Shown here piece after piece: positions 16,368 to 25,381 of a DNA stretch of 42,904 nt. Source of the stretch: Nitrospirota bacterium (lineage in GTDB: Bacteria > Nitrospirota > Thermodesulfovibrionia > Thermodesulfovibrionales > SM23-35); assembly GCA_014859105.1 (NCBI GenBank), contig JACUUX010000020.1, positions 1 to 42,904 on the forward strand, given 5' to 3'. The position numbers and the translations under genes are program-made. A model generated the notes under the pieces. It searched no databases. It was given only the letters and a program-made list of their open reading frames with translations, and was not told where the DNA came from. Numbering within the stretch: position 1 is the first letter of the stretch; the number at the start of each line of letters is the position of its first letter.

Positions 16368-18197
16368 ATGGCAGACATAGAGAAATTAAAAAAACTTGCT
16401 AAACTGATCAGATACTACATCCTCTCTTCCACCACAGAGGCCAGTTCAGGTCATCCCACATCTTCTCTCTCGGCTACTGATTTAATGACAGTCCTGTTAT
16501 TTGACGGTATCTTCAGATTTGATGCTGACAACCCGGCTCATCCCAACAATGACCGGTTGATATTTTCAAAAGGTCATGCTTCACCACTTCTCTATGCACT
16601 CTGGGCTGCTGCTGGAAAAATTACCGAACGGGAACTCATGACCCTGAGAAAATTTGGCAGTCCGCTTGAAGGCCATCCTACGGTTGCCTTTCCGTATGTT
16701 GAAGCATCTACAGGTTCCCTCGGTCAAGGATTATCTATCGGCCTTGGAATGGCCCTGAATGCTAAATATATTGATAAGCTTCCTTACAGGACCTACGTAC
16801 TCCTCGGAGACAGTGAAATGTCAGAAGGTTCACAGTGGGAAGCTATACAGATAGCCGCATATTACAAGCTGGATAATCTTGTCGGGATCATTGATGTAAA
16901 CCGTCTCGGGCAACGTGGAGAGACGATGTACGGACATAACCTTAATGAGTACGAAAGGAGGATTTCTGCTTTTGGATGGGAGCCGATATTAATTGACGGC
17001 CATTCCTTCCCTGAACTACTTACTTCTTATGAAAAAGCTCTAAGTGTTAAGAAACCGGTTATGATAATCGCAAAAACAATTAAGGGAAAAGGGGTTTCAT
17101 TTCTTGAAGACAAAGATGGGTGGCACGGAAAGGCTCCGAAAAAAGAAGAATTAGAAAGGGCTTTGCAGGAATTGGGAGTTGTTGATAAGACAATTACAGG
17201 AGAAATAACCAGACCGGACGATACAAAACCAGTAAGAATTAATCCCGTAGCAGCGGGTGAAATACATTATCTTCCGGATAAGCCTGTCGCTACACGCAAG
17301 GCATATGGCAAGGCACTTGTCAGGATTTTTCCGTCTTTTCCGGATATGGTTGTTTTGGATGCCGAGGTATGCAATTCGACTTTTTCCGAGATATTCAAGG
17401 AAGCGCATCCAGAAAGATTTTTTGAGATGTACATTGCAGAACAGAATATGGTCGGCATGGCATTAGGTCTGTCACGCCGCGAAAAGATCCCCTTTATTTC
17501 CACTTTTGGCGCTTTCTTTACACGTGCTTTTGACCAGATCAGAATGAGCCGGTATTCTGATGCAAATATTAAATTTTGCGGCTCTCATGCAGGGGTATCA
17601 ATCGGGGAAGACGGCCCGTCCCAGATGGGGCTTGAGGATATAGCAATGTTCAGGGCTGTTATGAACAGCGTCGTTCTGTATCCAGGTGATGCAGTATCTA
17701 CTGAAAAATTAGTTGAAGAAGCTGCAAAGCATCACGGAATGGTTTATATACGCACGACCCGGATGGACACACCCATCATTTATGATGCACAAGAAAAATT
17801 TCATATCGGAGGCTGCAAGGTTTTGAGAAAAAATGACAAAGACCTTGTAGCTATTGTCTGTGCAGGAATAACTCTCTTTGAGGCTCTCAAGGCTTATGAG
17901 GAGCTTAAAAGAGATGGAATTTATGCCCGCATTATTGACCTTTACAGCATAAAGCCTCTTGATTCAAAAACACTTCAAGAGGCAGCGTATTCAACAAATG
18001 CGATCATAACTGTAGAAGACCATTTTGCTGAAGGTGGCATAGGAGAAGCTGTTATGAGTTGTCTCCACACTGTTGCTACACCTGTCTATTCGCTTGCAGT
18101 CAGAAAAATGCCCAAGAGCGGAAAACCGGAGGAGCTACTCGATTACGAAGGAATTTCCAAAGATGCAATTATCCAGAAGATAAAGGAGTTGATATGA
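16368..18197 (+). CDS. tkt: Transketolase
   Basis: Thiamine-diphosphate enzyme that moves two-carbon units between sugar phosphates. The N-terminal ThDP-binding region shows EASSGHPTSSLSATD, GHPT and the metal motif GDSEMSEGSQWEA with VDVNRLGQ. The central pyrimidine domain shows FFEMYIAEQNMVGMALGL (catalytic Glu) and a C-terminal domain follows. At 609 residues it is a single full-length polypeptide, in contrast to the split form of many anaerobes. There is no strong ribosome binding site before the ATG. Its stop overlaps the start of the transaldolase gene. Confidence 0.95.
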   Translation: MADIEKLKKLAKLIRYYILSSTTEASSGHPTSSLSATDLMTVLLFDGIFRFDADNPAHPNNDRLIFSKGHASPLLYALWAAAGKITERELMTLRKFGSPLEGHPTVAFPYVEASTGSLGQGLSIGLGMALNAKYIDKLPYRTYVLLGDSEMSEGSQWEAIQIAAYYKLDNLVGIIDVNRLGQRGETMYGHNLNEYERRISAFGWEPILIDGHSFPELLTSYEKALSVKKPVMIIAKTIKGKGVSFLEDKDGWHGKAPKKEELERALQELGVVDKTITGEITRPDDTKPVRINPVAAGEIHYLPDKPVATRKAYGKALVRIFPSFPDMVVLDAEVCNSTFSEIFKEAHPERFFEMYIAEQNMVGMALGLSRREKIPFISTFGAFFTRAFDQIRMSRYSDANIKFCGSHAGVSIGEDGPSQMGLEDIAMFRAVMNSVVLYPGDAVSTEKLVEEAAKHHGMVYIRTTRMDTPIIYDAQEKFHIGGCKVLRKNDKDLVAIVCAGITLFEALKAYEELKRDGIYARIIDLYSIKPLDSKTLQEAAYSTNAIITVEDHFAEGGIGEAVMSCLHTVATPVYSLAVRKMPKSGKPEELLDYEGISKDAIIQKIKELI

Positions 18198-19057
18198 GGC
18201 CAGAAAATCTCAAGACAAGAATTTTTTTAGACGGCGGTGATCCTGATGAAACGAAGAAGATTATCGGTTTGCTGGGATTTCTTGACGGACAGACAACAAA
18301 CCCAACACTTATATCGAAAAACCCCGCAGCCCGACAGCGCATTGAAGGAGGTGAAAAGTTCAGCAGGGAAGAAATCCTCGAATTTTATGGTCAGGTAGTA
18401 AAAGAAATCTCGGCTCTTATTCCTCAAGGTTCAATCTCGGTTGAGGTATACGCTGATACTTCTACAACATCTGAAGAGATGATAAAGCAGAGCAGGGAAA
18501 TGTTTTCATGGATACCTAATGCACATATTAAGTTTCCTATAACACATGAAGGACTGAAGGCAGCGGGAAAGTCAATAAAAGAGGGGTTACGTGTAAATAT
18601 GACGCTCTGTTTTACTCAGGAACAGGCTTCCGCTGTTTACGCTGCGACAGAAGGAGCGAAAAGGGGTGATGTCTTTGTTTCGCCTTTTGTAGGCCGGCTT
18701 GATGACAGAGGAGAAAACGGGATGGTTTTAATATCGAACATTATCAAAATGTATCAGAAAGGGGATGGCCATGTCGAGGTATTGACAGCCAGTGTGAGAA
18801 ACATTGACCATCTCCTGTATGCCCTGAAACTTGAATCAGACATTGTTACAGCACCTTTCAAGATATTAAAGGAGTGGGGTGAAAAGGGTCTTCTTATCCC
18901 TGGAAATGAGTATACTTATAACACTAAAGGCCTTAAGGTGATTCCTTTCAAAGACTTTGATCTTACTAAAAAGTGGCAGGATTATAATATTTATCATGAA
19001 CTGACTGACAGGGGAATAGAGAGTTTTTCATCAGACTGGAACGCTCTGATTCAATAA
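18194..19057 (+). CDS. tal: Transaldolase family protein
   Basis: Transfers dihydroxyacetone units between sugar phosphates. Start at the ATG at 18194, which overlaps the tkt stop (ATGA). A longer upstream frame would run far into tkt. The family motif FLDGQTTNPTLISKNP is present, and the Schiff-base lysine is expected in NAHIKFPITHEG, followed by VNMTLCFTQEQA and VSPFVGRLDD. 287 residues, between the small and classical transaldolase sizes. The zwf ATG overlaps its TAA. Confidence 0.88.
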   Translation: MRPENLKTRIFLDGGDPDETKKIIGLLGFLDGQTTNPTLISKNPAARQRIEGGEKFSREEILEFYGQVVKEISALIPQGSISVEVYADTSTTSEEMIKQSREMFSWIPNAHIKFPITHEGLKAAGKSIKEGLRVNMTLCFTQEQASAVYAATEGAKRGDVFVSPFVGRLDDRGENGMVLISNIIKMYQKGDGHVEVLTASVRNIDHLLYALKLESDIVTAPFKILKEWGEKGLLIPGNEYTYNTKGLKVIPFKDFDLTKKWQDYNIYHELTDRGIESFSSDWNALIQ

Positions 19058-20661
19058 TGGAAAATCTTAAAAATCTAAGTGAAGAAGAGCCACGTTATCA
19101 GATAATAGGCTCCTGCGAAATAGAGATTTCGAGACCCTTCTGTCTCGTCATCTTCGGTGCAGCAGGGGACCTTGCGAAAAGAAAACTTATCCCCGCGGTC
19201 TATCACCTTTATAAAGACGGTCTCCTGACTCAAAACTTTTTTATCTTCTGTACAGACATAATCGAAATGGATAGCAATCGATACCGGGAAATAATAAAAA
19301 AGTCTTTAAAGAATACCCTTACAAAATATTTCAATATCACCTCATGGGAGGGGTTTGCGACTAAACTCTATTATTCTTCTTTCGATTTTACCGTCCCTGA
19401 ACCGTACCTTAAATCTGTTAAAGAGCAACTGCCTGAATTGGAAAGGAAATATAAGACAGGTGGGAACCGTATCTTCTACCTGGCTGTACCTCCATCTGTT
19501 TTTGAGAGTGTAATTTATAATCTGGGTATTTCCGGACTTTCACGTGAAGATAAAGGCTATGCACATATTGTCATTGAAAAACCTTTCGGGCGGGACTATT
19601 CATCAGCAAAAAAATTAAATACTGTCCTGAGAGAATATTTCGAGGAAAAACAGATCTTTCGTATAGACCATTATGTTGCAAAGGAAACGGTACAGAACAT
19701 GCTCATGTTCCGCTTTGCAAACTCAATATTTGAGCCTTTATGGAACAGGAGATATATAGATCATATCCAGATAACTGTTGCAGAAACCCTGGGTATTGAA
19801 CACAGGGCAGGTTATTATGAAGAAGCAGGTGTTATCAGGGATATGTTTCAAAGTCATATGTTTCAACTCCTTTCTGTAACAGCCATGGAACCACCCGTGG
19901 CATTTAAAGCCGACAGGGTGCGGGATGAAAAGATCAAGGTGTTACATTCTATAAGGCCGTTCCCTTTGGATTCAATAAATGAATATGTGGTAATCGGACA
20001 ATATGGAAGAGGAACAATTCAGGGTAACCCTGTTGTCTCATACCGGGAAGAGCCAGGCGTTTCGCCTGAATCCACTACACCGACCTTTGCCGCAATGAAG
20101 GTTTATATAGACAACTGGAGATGGAACGGTGTGCCATTTTATCTCCGTTCAGGGAAGAGACTGCCTGTAAGAAAGACTGAAATTTCAATTCACTTCAAAC
20201 AGGTGCCTCACATGATGTTCTCGAAAGTCATGGATGAGAACATAGAGCCAAATATACTGGTTTTCAGATTACAACCTGATGAAGGAGTCAGTCTTACTTT
20301 CCAGACAAAAAAACCCGGAACCCGAGTCTGCCTCAATCCGGTACTCATGGATTTTTCCTATCAGAAAGACGTCTCACTCGATGCATATGAATGGGTTCTT
20401 CTTGACTGTATGCTCGGGGACCAGATGTTATTCTTGAGACAGGAGGGTGTGGAAGAAACATGGACGATACTCACTCCTGTGATAGAGAAGCTGGATGCGA
20501 CCACCGAACCTGGAATATTTCCGAATTACGCTGCAGGCTCATCAGGCCCTGACGAGGCAAATTTATTGATAGAGAGAGAAGGACGATTATGGAAATCTTT
20601 AATTACTGTCAAAGAACATGAACGAACACGTATTTCCAGACTTAGAGGCTATAAGAAATAA
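19057..20661 (+). CDS. zwf: Glucose-6-phosphate 1-dehydrogenase
   Basis: Oxidises glucose-6-P to 6-phosphogluconolactone with NAD(P)+. Dinucleotide motif FGAAGDLAKRKLIPA near residue 33, the substrate/active-site motif RIDHYVAKETVQN and the EKPFGRD loop. 534 residues, slightly longer than usual because of an extra N-terminal segment of about 25 residues. It starts in a TAATG overlap with tal. No gene for 6-phosphogluconolactonase is found in the operon, so that step is done elsewhere or spontaneously. Confidence 0.95.
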   Translation: MENLKNLSEEEPRYQIIGSCEIEISRPFCLVIFGAAGDLAKRKLIPAVYHLYKDGLLTQNFFIFCTDIIEMDSNRYREIIKKSLKNTLTKYFNITSWEGFATKLYYSSFDFTVPEPYLKSVKEQLPELERKYKTGGNRIFYLAVPPSVFESVIYNLGISGLSREDKGYAHIVIEKPFGRDYSSAKKLNTVLREYFEEKQIFRIDHYVAKETVQNMLMFRFANSIFEPLWNRRYIDHIQITVAETLGIEHRAGYYEEAGVIRDMFQSHMFQLLSVTAMEPPVAFKADRVRDEKIKVLHSIRPFPLDSINEYVVIGQYGRGTIQGNPVVSYREEPGVSPESTTPTFAAMKVYIDNWRWNGVPFYLRSGKRLPVRKTEISIHFKQVPHMMFSKVMDENIEPNILVFRLQPDEGVSLTFQTKKPGTRVCLNPVLMDFSYQKDVSLDAYEWVLLDCMLGDQMLFLRQEGVEETWTILTPVIEKLDATTEPGIFPNYAAGSSGPDEANLLIEREGRLWKSLITVKEHERTRISRLRGYKK

Positions 20662-20714
20662 GGCCGCTGAAATGTTATAATTTGACAAAAATAAACAAAT
20701 AAAGGAGGCTTAAA

Positions 20715-21023
20715 ATGTGGTTTATTTCTATCTTTGATGCTAAAGAAGATACACCCAGAACGGCTATTATAAATGAAAGAGCAGAATGGTTTAAAAAAGG
20801 CCTGGATAAGATTTTTCAAACAAGATGCAAATCAATTAAACGATTTGAAGTCTTAGGAATCTCTCCCAGAAAAATTTTTTTTGTTATCGAAACAGATGAC
20901 CCGACATCCCTCAACCTACTTCCAAATCATTTTGGGGATGCCTGGAATTCGGTAACTTATCCTATAATTCAGCGTGAGATGGTTGAAGCTTTGGAGGAGG
21001 ACCATGCAGTTATCGGCGGCTGA
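20715..21023 (+). CDS. Uncharacterised 102-residue protein
   Basis: Preceded by a strong AAAGGAGG site, so clearly translated. It begins MWFISIFDAKED and has an alternating strand-helix pattern (KIFFVIETDDPTSLNLLPNHFG), as in small dimeric alpha/beta ferredoxin-like proteins such as DUF3303. I do not recognise it with confidence. It is separated from zwf by 53 bases that may hold a promoter. It could be read with the pentose phosphate operon. Confidence 0.6.
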   Translation: MWFISIFDAKEDTPRTAIINERAEWFKKGLDKIFQTRCKSIKRFEVLGISPRKIFFVIETDDPTSLNLLPNHFGDAWNSVTYPIIQREMVEALEEDHAVIGG

Positions 21024-21093
21024 TAAAAAACATTTTATTTTAAGAATACCTTGAATGGCAGCTAACAATATCCCGGGCCCGATGATCTCCTTT

Positions 21094-21501
21094 TTATAAC
21101 ATAGATATTCTTTTATCCTTGTAAGGCTGAGGCCAGTTAAATGTATCAATAAGCCACGTTAAATGCTCTAAAAGCTTTGGTTGATTAACTGTATTCAGTT
21201 CTTCATCAAAAATAACTCCAACAAGATATATATTTTTAAACTTCTTTTGCCAGTCAACTTTACCTTCAGTAAAGTCCTCGCAAATCTTTCCCTTCCTATC
21301 AACAAATGAAATTTTTATTTTAACCTTCTTGCCTTTCCCTACAGGGGTTGATGAATATAAACCTATACCGGAAAAAGATATATTTGCTATAGTTGTGTCC
21401 ACAACAGTATTTTCTTTAGGAAAGATAACAGCTCCGCTACCAAAAAATTGGTATCTGAACCATTTACGCGTGTCAACCGGGGGTTTTTTCTTTTTTCTCA
21501 T
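21094..21501 (-). CDS. PilZ domain protein
   Basis: 135 residues. PilZ domains bind cyclic di-GMP through an N-terminal arginine motif and a D/NxSxxG motif. Here TRKWFRYQF supplies arginines and ANISFSGIGLYS supplies the second motif. Basic N-terminus, no membrane segment. It lies downstream of purD with 28 bases between. It is probably an effector of c-di-GMP signalling with an unknown output. Confidence 0.8.
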   Translation of the reverse strand: MRKKKKPPVDTRKWFRYQFFGSGAVIFPKENTVVDTTIANISFSGIGLYSSTPVGKGKKVKIKISFVDRKGKICEDFTEGKVDWQKKFKNIYLVGVIFDEELNTVNQPKLLEHLTWLIDTFNWPQPYKDKRISML

Positions 21502-21529
21502 AGAAACCTTTTCTCCCTATTTATGCTTA

Positions 21530-22828
21530 TTATTTTCCTATATCCGTTCTATACCTGATACCTTCAAAATGTATCTTTGCTATATTTCTATAAGCAACAG
21601 CCCTGGCTTCCTGCAATGTCCTCCCTCTTCCAACCACGTGGAGAACCCTGCCACCATCGGTTACTAAACCCTTCTTCTCTGAAATACTCACACCTGCAAA
21701 AAATATTTTACAATCAGGATCATTAATATCCTCTATCCCTGAGATGGGATAACCTTTTCCATAGCGGGCAGGATAGCCGGAATACCAACCTTTGCTTTTT
21801 CCGTTCCTGAATTGTTTTGTCCTGCCGGCTGCAGCCACTACATCACAGTAATAATCCTGATTCCATTCAACTTCTCTTTCACTTAGAACTCCGTTTATTA
21901 TCTGAAAACTGATATCACTCATCGGTGTCTTCAATCGGGGAAGTATTACCTCTGCTTCAGGATCACCCAGACGTACATTTGCCTCTAAAAGATAAGGTGT
22001 TTCTTCAACAAGCATCAGCCCTAAATAAAGGACCCCCTTATAAGGTATTCCTTCTTTTTCACTGAATCCCTGGATTAATGGTCTGGCAACTTTTTCGCTC
22101 ACCAGTTTGTTGAGTTCCCCGCCTTCGAGACTGTGTGGAGAATACGCACCCATTCCACCCGTATTCAGACCTTCATCGTTATCATATGCCCTTTTATAAT
22201 CCTGTGCAACCGGCATTGGTACAATTGTTTCTCCGTCAGTAAAAACAAAAAATGAAATCTCTTTGCCGTACAGTCTTTTCTCAATTACAACTTTATTGCC
22301 GGCATCACCAAAGATCTTTTCGATCATTAACTGGGTTACAGCTTGATGCGCTTCCTGTTTATCAGTGCAAACTATTGATCCTTTACCCTGCGCAAGGCCA
22401 TCTGCTTTTACAACTACAGGATACTTCACATATTCAATATAATCTTTCGCGGCTTCGGGACCGTCAAAGACTTCAAACTCCGCAACAGGTACCCCTATCT
22501 CTCTACACAATAACTTTGTGTAGGCCTTGCTACCTTCGAGAATACTGGCTTTTTTTACTGGTCCGACAACAGGCATATCCTCACTGTTGAGCAGGTCTAC
22601 AATCCCGTTTGTTAAAGGGCTTTCCGGACCTATAAAAACAAGGTCAACTTTTTCGCTCTTTGCAAGATCAATAATTTCTTCACTTTTTTTTGCATTTCTG
22701 CATCTTATTTCCAGAGCAATACCTGCGTTTCCAGGCGCGCAAATGACTTCCTTAACATTGGGGTCGTTTTTAAACTGCCATGCTATAGCATGACCACGAC
22801 CTCCGCTGTCAACAACAAGAACCTTCAC
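21530..22828 (-). CDS. purD: Phosphoribosylamine-glycine ligase
   Basis: ATP-grasp enzyme for the second step of purine synthesis (PRA + glycine + ATP to GAR). The N-terminal domain has VLVVDSGGRGHAIAW and GPESPLTNGIVD, the ATP-grasp core VKADGLAQGKGSIVC, and the metal site EANVRLGDPEAEVILPRL. 432 residues, normal. The start is a GTG at 22828 directly after the stop of the DUF2520 gene, so the two are coupled. Confidence 0.95.
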   Translation of the reverse strand: MKVLVVDSGGRGHAIAWQFKNDPNVKEVICAPGNAGIALEIRCRNAKKSEEIIDLAKSEKVDLVFIGPESPLTNGIVDLLNSEDMPVVGPVKKASILEGSKAYTKLLCREIGVPVAEFEVFDGPEAAKDYIEYVKYPVVVKADGLAQGKGSIVCTDKQEAHQAVTQLMIEKIFGDAGNKVVIEKRLYGKEISFFVFTDGETIVPMPVAQDYKRAYDNDEGLNTGGMGAYSPHSLEGGELNKLVSEKVARPLIQGFSEKEGIPYKGVLYLGLMLVEETPYLLEANVRLGDPEAEVILPRLKTPMSDISFQIINGVLSEREVEWNQDYYCDVVAAAGRTKQFRNGKSKGWYSGYPARYGKGYPISGIEDINDPDCKIFFAGVSISEKKGLVTDGGRVLHVVGRGRTLQEARAVAYRNIAKIHFEGIRYRTDIGK

Positions 22829-23719
22829 CTATATTCTTAACCCTTCCTGATATTTATCGAATAAGGAAATGATCTTTTCGGCGGAATCTTTCTTTAGTGT
22901 CCCTTTCTCAAGTGCTACTTTAACTGTGTACCTTCCAAGTTCGGAATAAAGTATTATTAAATCCTGCCTATCCTTTGGTATTGCCTTCAGGTGATCTTCG
23001 ATAATATTTGAATCTCCTCTTGCAATGGGTCCTGTAAGAGCTGATGGTATTCCAAGAGTTTCTATATTCTTTACTGTCCCCTTTATCAAAGGCATAAGAG
23101 CATTAAGAGATTCTTTTCTGTTAATCCCTGCTGCTTCATGGAAATCCAGGCCTAATCCAACAGTCGCCACAAGAAAATTTGAAACCACAGCGGCTCCCGC
23201 ATGATACAGCGGTTTTTTATCTACTTTTAAAGTTATTTCCCTCCCGTCAAAGGCCTTAACTATCTCTCTTGCTACTGACAGTGCAGCTTCATCTCCCTCT
23301 ATACAGAAGTAAGAACCCGGAAGGTTTTTCACAGCTTCTCTGACATCAGGAAGGCTCTGAAGCGGATGTAAAGAGGCAACATTTGCACCAGCTCTTTTTG
23401 CAGAAACTAAAATCTCAGAGGATAATGCACCGCTTGTATGAAATACAATCGCTCCTGTATTGAACCCTCCGCCAGAAGCAATACTGTTGCATACTTCCTC
23501 AATTGCGTTATCAGAAGTTGTTAAAAATACTATATCTGCTTTTCTGGCAGTCGTTATTAAATCTATTGAGGCATCCCCGTCTCCAATGAAATCCCTTGCC
23601 TTATTAGCTGATTCAGCTGTCCTGCTCCCTATTCCAGCAATTAAATAGCCACTTTTTTTTAGAAGATACCCAATTGCGGTTCCAACAGCTCCAGCACCAA
23701 TAATAGAAACCCTGTGCAT
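22829..23719 (-). CDS. Rossmann-fold DUF2520 protein
   Basis: 296 residues. N-terminal NAD(P)-binding fold (VSIIGAGAVGTAIGYLLKKSGY) and a C-terminal helical DUF2520 domain resembling 6-phosphogluconate/ketopantoate-type dehydrogenases. Motifs such as LHPLQSLPDV and AGAAVVSNFLV are typical of the family. The substrate is unknown. It lies directly upstream of purD with no gap and 51 bases after the first metF gene. Confidence 0.82.
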   Translation of the reverse strand: MHRVSIIGAGAVGTAIGYLLKKSGYLIAGIGSRTAESANKARDFIGDGDASIDLITTARKADIVFLTTSDNAIEEVCNSIASGGGFNTGAIVFHTSGALSSEILVSAKRAGANVASLHPLQSLPDVREAVKNLPGSYFCIEGDEAALSVAREIVKAFDGREITLKVDKKPLYHAGAAVVSNFLVATVGLGLDFHEAAGINRKESLNALMPLIKGTVKNIETLGIPSALTGPIARGDSNIIEDHLKAIPKDRQDLIILYSELGRYTVKVALEKGTLKKDSAEKIISLFDKYQEGLRI

Positions 23720-23770
23720 AATCTGCCTGAAATCCTGCCTTTACCCCGTAGTAATGAATTCCAACGGGAT

Positions 23771-24649
23771 CTATAATTCAGCGTCTTCCAGGACCAAGGG
23801 AATCCTTTTCTCCCATCCAATAGCCATTATATGAACTCCCTGACACATATCTTTCATTCCCTTGATTAATCTGGCAGCTATCTCAACGCTGGTTTTTACC
23901 TTATCCTTTGTCACTTCCATTTCTTTAATTAGAGGCTCAGGAACAAATACGCCGGCAACATTTTTATTCATAAACCTTGCCATACCGGCTGATTTTAATA
24001 AGATTATTCCTCCCAGGATCTCAGTCTTAAACCCCTCTACCCGCTTCATAAATCTTTCGAAGAGATCCAGGTCAAAAATTCCCTGAGTTTGAAAGAATTC
24101 CGCACCTGCCTCTATTTTTTTTTCCATTTTTATAATCTGCATTTCTAAAGCTGCCTCGGTATCTGCTCCCGGATTTACCACTGCACCTGGAAGGAAATCT
24201 GGAGCACCTTTGAGCTGATTCCCTGCCATGTCAACCCCTTCATTCAGCCTCTTGATTACCTTTAAAAGGCTTACAGAATCTAAATCAAATACAGGCATTG
24301 ACTGAGGATGATCTCCCAATGTTGGATGGTCTCCTGTCAAGGACAGCACATTCCTGATACCCAAAACCCATGCACTTAACAGGTCTGATTGTAGCGCCAG
24401 CCTGTTTCTATCTCGACAGGTCATCTGTAAGATAGGATCAATTCCATGATCTTTCAGGAGGTGACAAACTGCCATGGAACCCAAACGCATAACAGAACTC
24501 TGAAGATCGGTAACATTAATAGCATCTACCTTTCCTTTGATAAGCTCTGCATCTTCTAACAATTCATCTGTCTCGGTTCCCTTACCCGGCCCTATCTCTG
24601 CCGTGATAAGGAACTTACCAGAATGTAAAGCCTCCCTGAATCCCATCAC
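23771..24649 (-). CDS. metF: Methylene-tetrahydrofolate reductase catalytic subunit, copy 1
   Basis: Flavoprotein that reduces 5,10-methylene-THF to 5-methyl-THF. TIM-barrel motifs: LITAEIGPGKG, NVTDLQSS, QMTCRDRNRLALQSDLL, NVLSLTGDHP, AEFFQTQGIFD and ILGGIILLKSAGMARFMN. GTG at 24649 (6 bases after GGAG) or ATG at 24646 are both plausible starts. It immediately follows metV, and the MetF-MetV pair is the form used in many Wood-Ljungdahl anaerobes. A second pair at 29730-31301 is clearly paralogous. The upstream flavin/iron-sulfur oxidoreductase is the likely electron input. Confidence 0.92.
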   Translation of the reverse strand: MMGFREALHSGKFLITAEIGPGKGTETDELLEDAELIKGKVDAINVTDLQSSVMRLGSMAVCHLLKDHGIDPILQMTCRDRNRLALQSDLLSAWVLGIRNVLSLTGDHPTLGDHPQSMPVFDLDSVSLLKVIKRLNEGVDMAGNQLKGAPDFLPGAVVNPGADTEAALEMQIIKMEKKIEAGAEFFQTQGIFDLDLFERFMKRVEGFKTEILGGIILLKSAGMARFMNKNVAGVFVPEPLIKEMEVTKDKVKTSVEIAARLIKGMKDMCQGVHIMAIGWEKRIPLVLEDAEL

Positions 24650-24650
24650 A

Positions 24651-25328
24651 TCAAACTCCTGTTGGCTCCTTCTTTAGTTTTAAATCTTCTCTCACCAGCT
24701 TTCTGGGATGAACAGGCCATGCCTTTGGCTGGGACGATCCCATTAAAAGATGTAGTTGATTTAGTTTCATTAAGCGGGTGTAAATTTGTTGCCATACGCA
24801 GGGGTTATCCTTTGAGACCTCACATCTTCCGCCCTGTGATCCACCACAGGGCCCATAAATGAGCCTCTTTGCACACCTTGCTACCGGACATATCCCGCCT
24901 GTCCTCCAGAGGATGCAGTCGCCGCAGGCTGCACAAAGCTCAATCCATGTACCACGTCCATCTGAAGCTCCGATAAAAAGGGTATTCATTGCAGGCAAAA
25001 CAGGGATATTTTCAAGGTCCTCGGCAATGCTCTGTACACCAGCACCACAACCCATTGAAAGAATTGCCTCATATTGAGATGCCTCATCCTTCATCTGTTC
25101 AATAAATTTTAGCTCGCATTGCCTGGGTATTGTTCGTTCTCCTATAACAGCGTCTTCTCCTTCCATCTTCTTTACTGTTCGAAGGGCGGATGCGAGTAAT
25201 TCAACCTGTTTTTTCCCGCCACTGAGACAGACGGTAACACAAGCACCACATCCAACAATCAGTACTTTTCTGTATTTTTTTACCATCTCTTTGATTTCTG
25301 CCAAAGGCTTAATTTCGGCAACAATCAT
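24651..25328 (-). CDS. metV: MetV, zinc/iron-sulfur partner of MetF, copy 1
   Basis: 225 residues with an N-terminal cysteine set (C27, C30, C34 in VGCGACVTVC) and a C-terminal block LCAACGDCILWRTGG, then GPCGGSQGGRCEVSKDNPC. This matches the MTHFR-C/MetV family, which binds an iron-sulfur cluster and links MetF to electron donors. Ribosome binding site GAAGGTG before the ATG. It lies 53 bases after the flavin oxidoreductase gene and directly before metF. The cysteine positions are identical to those of MetV copy 2. Confidence 0.9.
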   Translation of the reverse strand: MIVAEIKPLAEIKEMVKKYRKVLIVGCGACVTVCLSGGKKQVELLASALRTVKKMEGEDAVIGERTIPRQCELKFIEQMKDEASQYEAILSMGCGAGVQSIAEDLENIPVLPAMNTLFIGASDGRGTWIELCAACGDCILWRTGGICPVARCAKRLIYGPCGGSQGGRCEVSKDNPCVWQQIYTRLMKLNQLHLLMGSSQPKAWPVHPRKLVREDLKLKKEPTGV

Positions 25329-25381
25329 ACAATCACCTTCTTTTATTTATACTTTAATAGTTATTCTTTTAACCGAAATCA

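Noticed and set aside
18059-18193. An upstream extension of the transaldolase
   Set aside because: It lies inside tkt, and the ATG at 18194 in the ATGA overlap gives the normal family N-terminus.
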